Shown here one piece after another: positions 6,206-6,606 of a stretch of DNA of 6,606 nt. The notes under the pieces were generated by a model. It was given only the letters and a program-made list of their open reading frames with translations. It did not search any database and had not been told where the DNA came from. Position 1 is the stretch's first letter. The number at the start of each line of letters is the position of its first letter. Both the position numbers and the translations under genes were made by a program. Source of the DNA: Sulfurovum sp. (lineage in GTDB: Bacteria > Campylobacterota > Campylobacteria > Campylobacterales > Sulfurovaceae); NCBI GenBank assembly GCA_015663065.1, contig DQSX01000074.1:1-6606 (forward strand), given 5' to 3'.

Positions 6206-6228
6206 TCAGAAAGAAACTAAGGGTAGTT

Positions 6229-6606
6229 ATGCTTGAATTTTACCGCTTTAAATGTTTTAAAAAACAGTCTGATCTGCTTCATGCCGTGAGCAATAAATCT
6301 ACAGAGCATCCTTACTGTTTTTCTTTGGCACTGCATACGGGCGAAAGAGAACAAGAGATCATCAAAAATAGAGCTCTGATAGCAAAACATCTTGGCACAA
6401 ACAGTGCATTACACTTCATTGTGGCCAATCAGACACACAGTGACCATATTAAAATTATAACAGCACAAGAGACAAAGGGATGGGAGGGTATTGATGATGC
6501 CATTGAAGATTGTGATGCATTGATCACACAAGAGAAAAATGTCATTCTCACCATACTGACTGCAGATTGTGTCCCAATTTTACTTTATGACCCTAAGCAT
6601 AAAGTA
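6229..6606 (+). CDS. pgeF: Peptidoglycan editing factor PgeF (YfiH/YlmD family), 5' part
   Basis: The first 126 codons of a gene cut by the right edge; the family is usually about 240 residues, so roughly half is present. The family, formerly DUF152 or multicopper polyphenol oxidase/laccase-like, is a metal-binding fold; in E. coli the enzyme removes wrongly incorporated amino acids from UDP-MurNAc precursors, and related proteins show purine nucleoside phosphorylase activity. Visible signatures are L-H-T-G (35-38), NQTHSD (67-72) with ligand H70, DALIT (96-100) and LTADCVPIL (110-118) with C114. The third ligand, a histidine in an A-x-H-A-G-W-R-G motif, should lie beyond the window. The ATG follows AAGGG (6219-6223) with five bases of spacing. 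It is divergent from rodA, in keeping with a cell-wall role. Confidence 0.9.
   Translation, partial: MLEFYRFKCFKKQSDLLHAVSNKSTEHPYCFSLALHTGEREQEIIKNRALIAKHLGTNSALHFIVANQTHSDHIKIITAQETKGWEGIDDAIEDCDALITQEKNVILTILTADCVPILLYDPKHKV

Overview
The window holds ordinary chromosomal housekeeping genes from what looks like a Campylobacterota bacterium, probably of the Sulfurovum/Sulfurimonas type. That placement is an inference from moderate-to-low GC, AAGGAG-type ribosome binding sites, tightly packed genes and the flavour of the RodA and acetyl-CoA synthetase proteins; no database search was possible. I see no mobile element, CRISPR array, phage gene or toxin system.

Left half, plus strand: about 276 bases of AT-rich non-coding DNA lead into gdhA (NADP-type glutamate dehydrogenase). 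Its stop codon overlaps the start of a 97-residue protein that looks like only the last fifth of an FMN-binding glutamate synthase. After a 59-base gap with a good sigma-70-like promoter and a hairpin that can mask the ribosome binding site comes acs (acetyl-CoA synthetase). The acs stop overlaps the start of a 40-codon ORF, which is followed after two bases by an exported protein with a DUF3298/RsiV-type C-terminal domain. These five reading frames run in one direction and could form one transcript, with acs also having its own promoter. Together they cover ammonia assimilation into glutamate and activation of acetate to acetyl-CoA, plus one envelope protein of unknown role.

Right half: a CAT-anticodon tRNA (probably elongator tRNA-Met) and rodA (SEDS peptidoglycan glycosyltransferase) lie on the minus strand and converge on the DUF3298 gene. 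A 50-base divergent region with overlapping -10 elements separates rodA from the 5' half of pgeF (YfiH/YlmD family), which runs off the right edge. RodA and PgeF both concern the cell wall, so this pair makes functional sense.

The parts most worth a second look are the orphan glutamate-synthase tail coupled to gdhA, the acs leader in which an anti-Shine-Dalgarno arm lies inside the promoter, and the 40-codon ORF coupled to acs.
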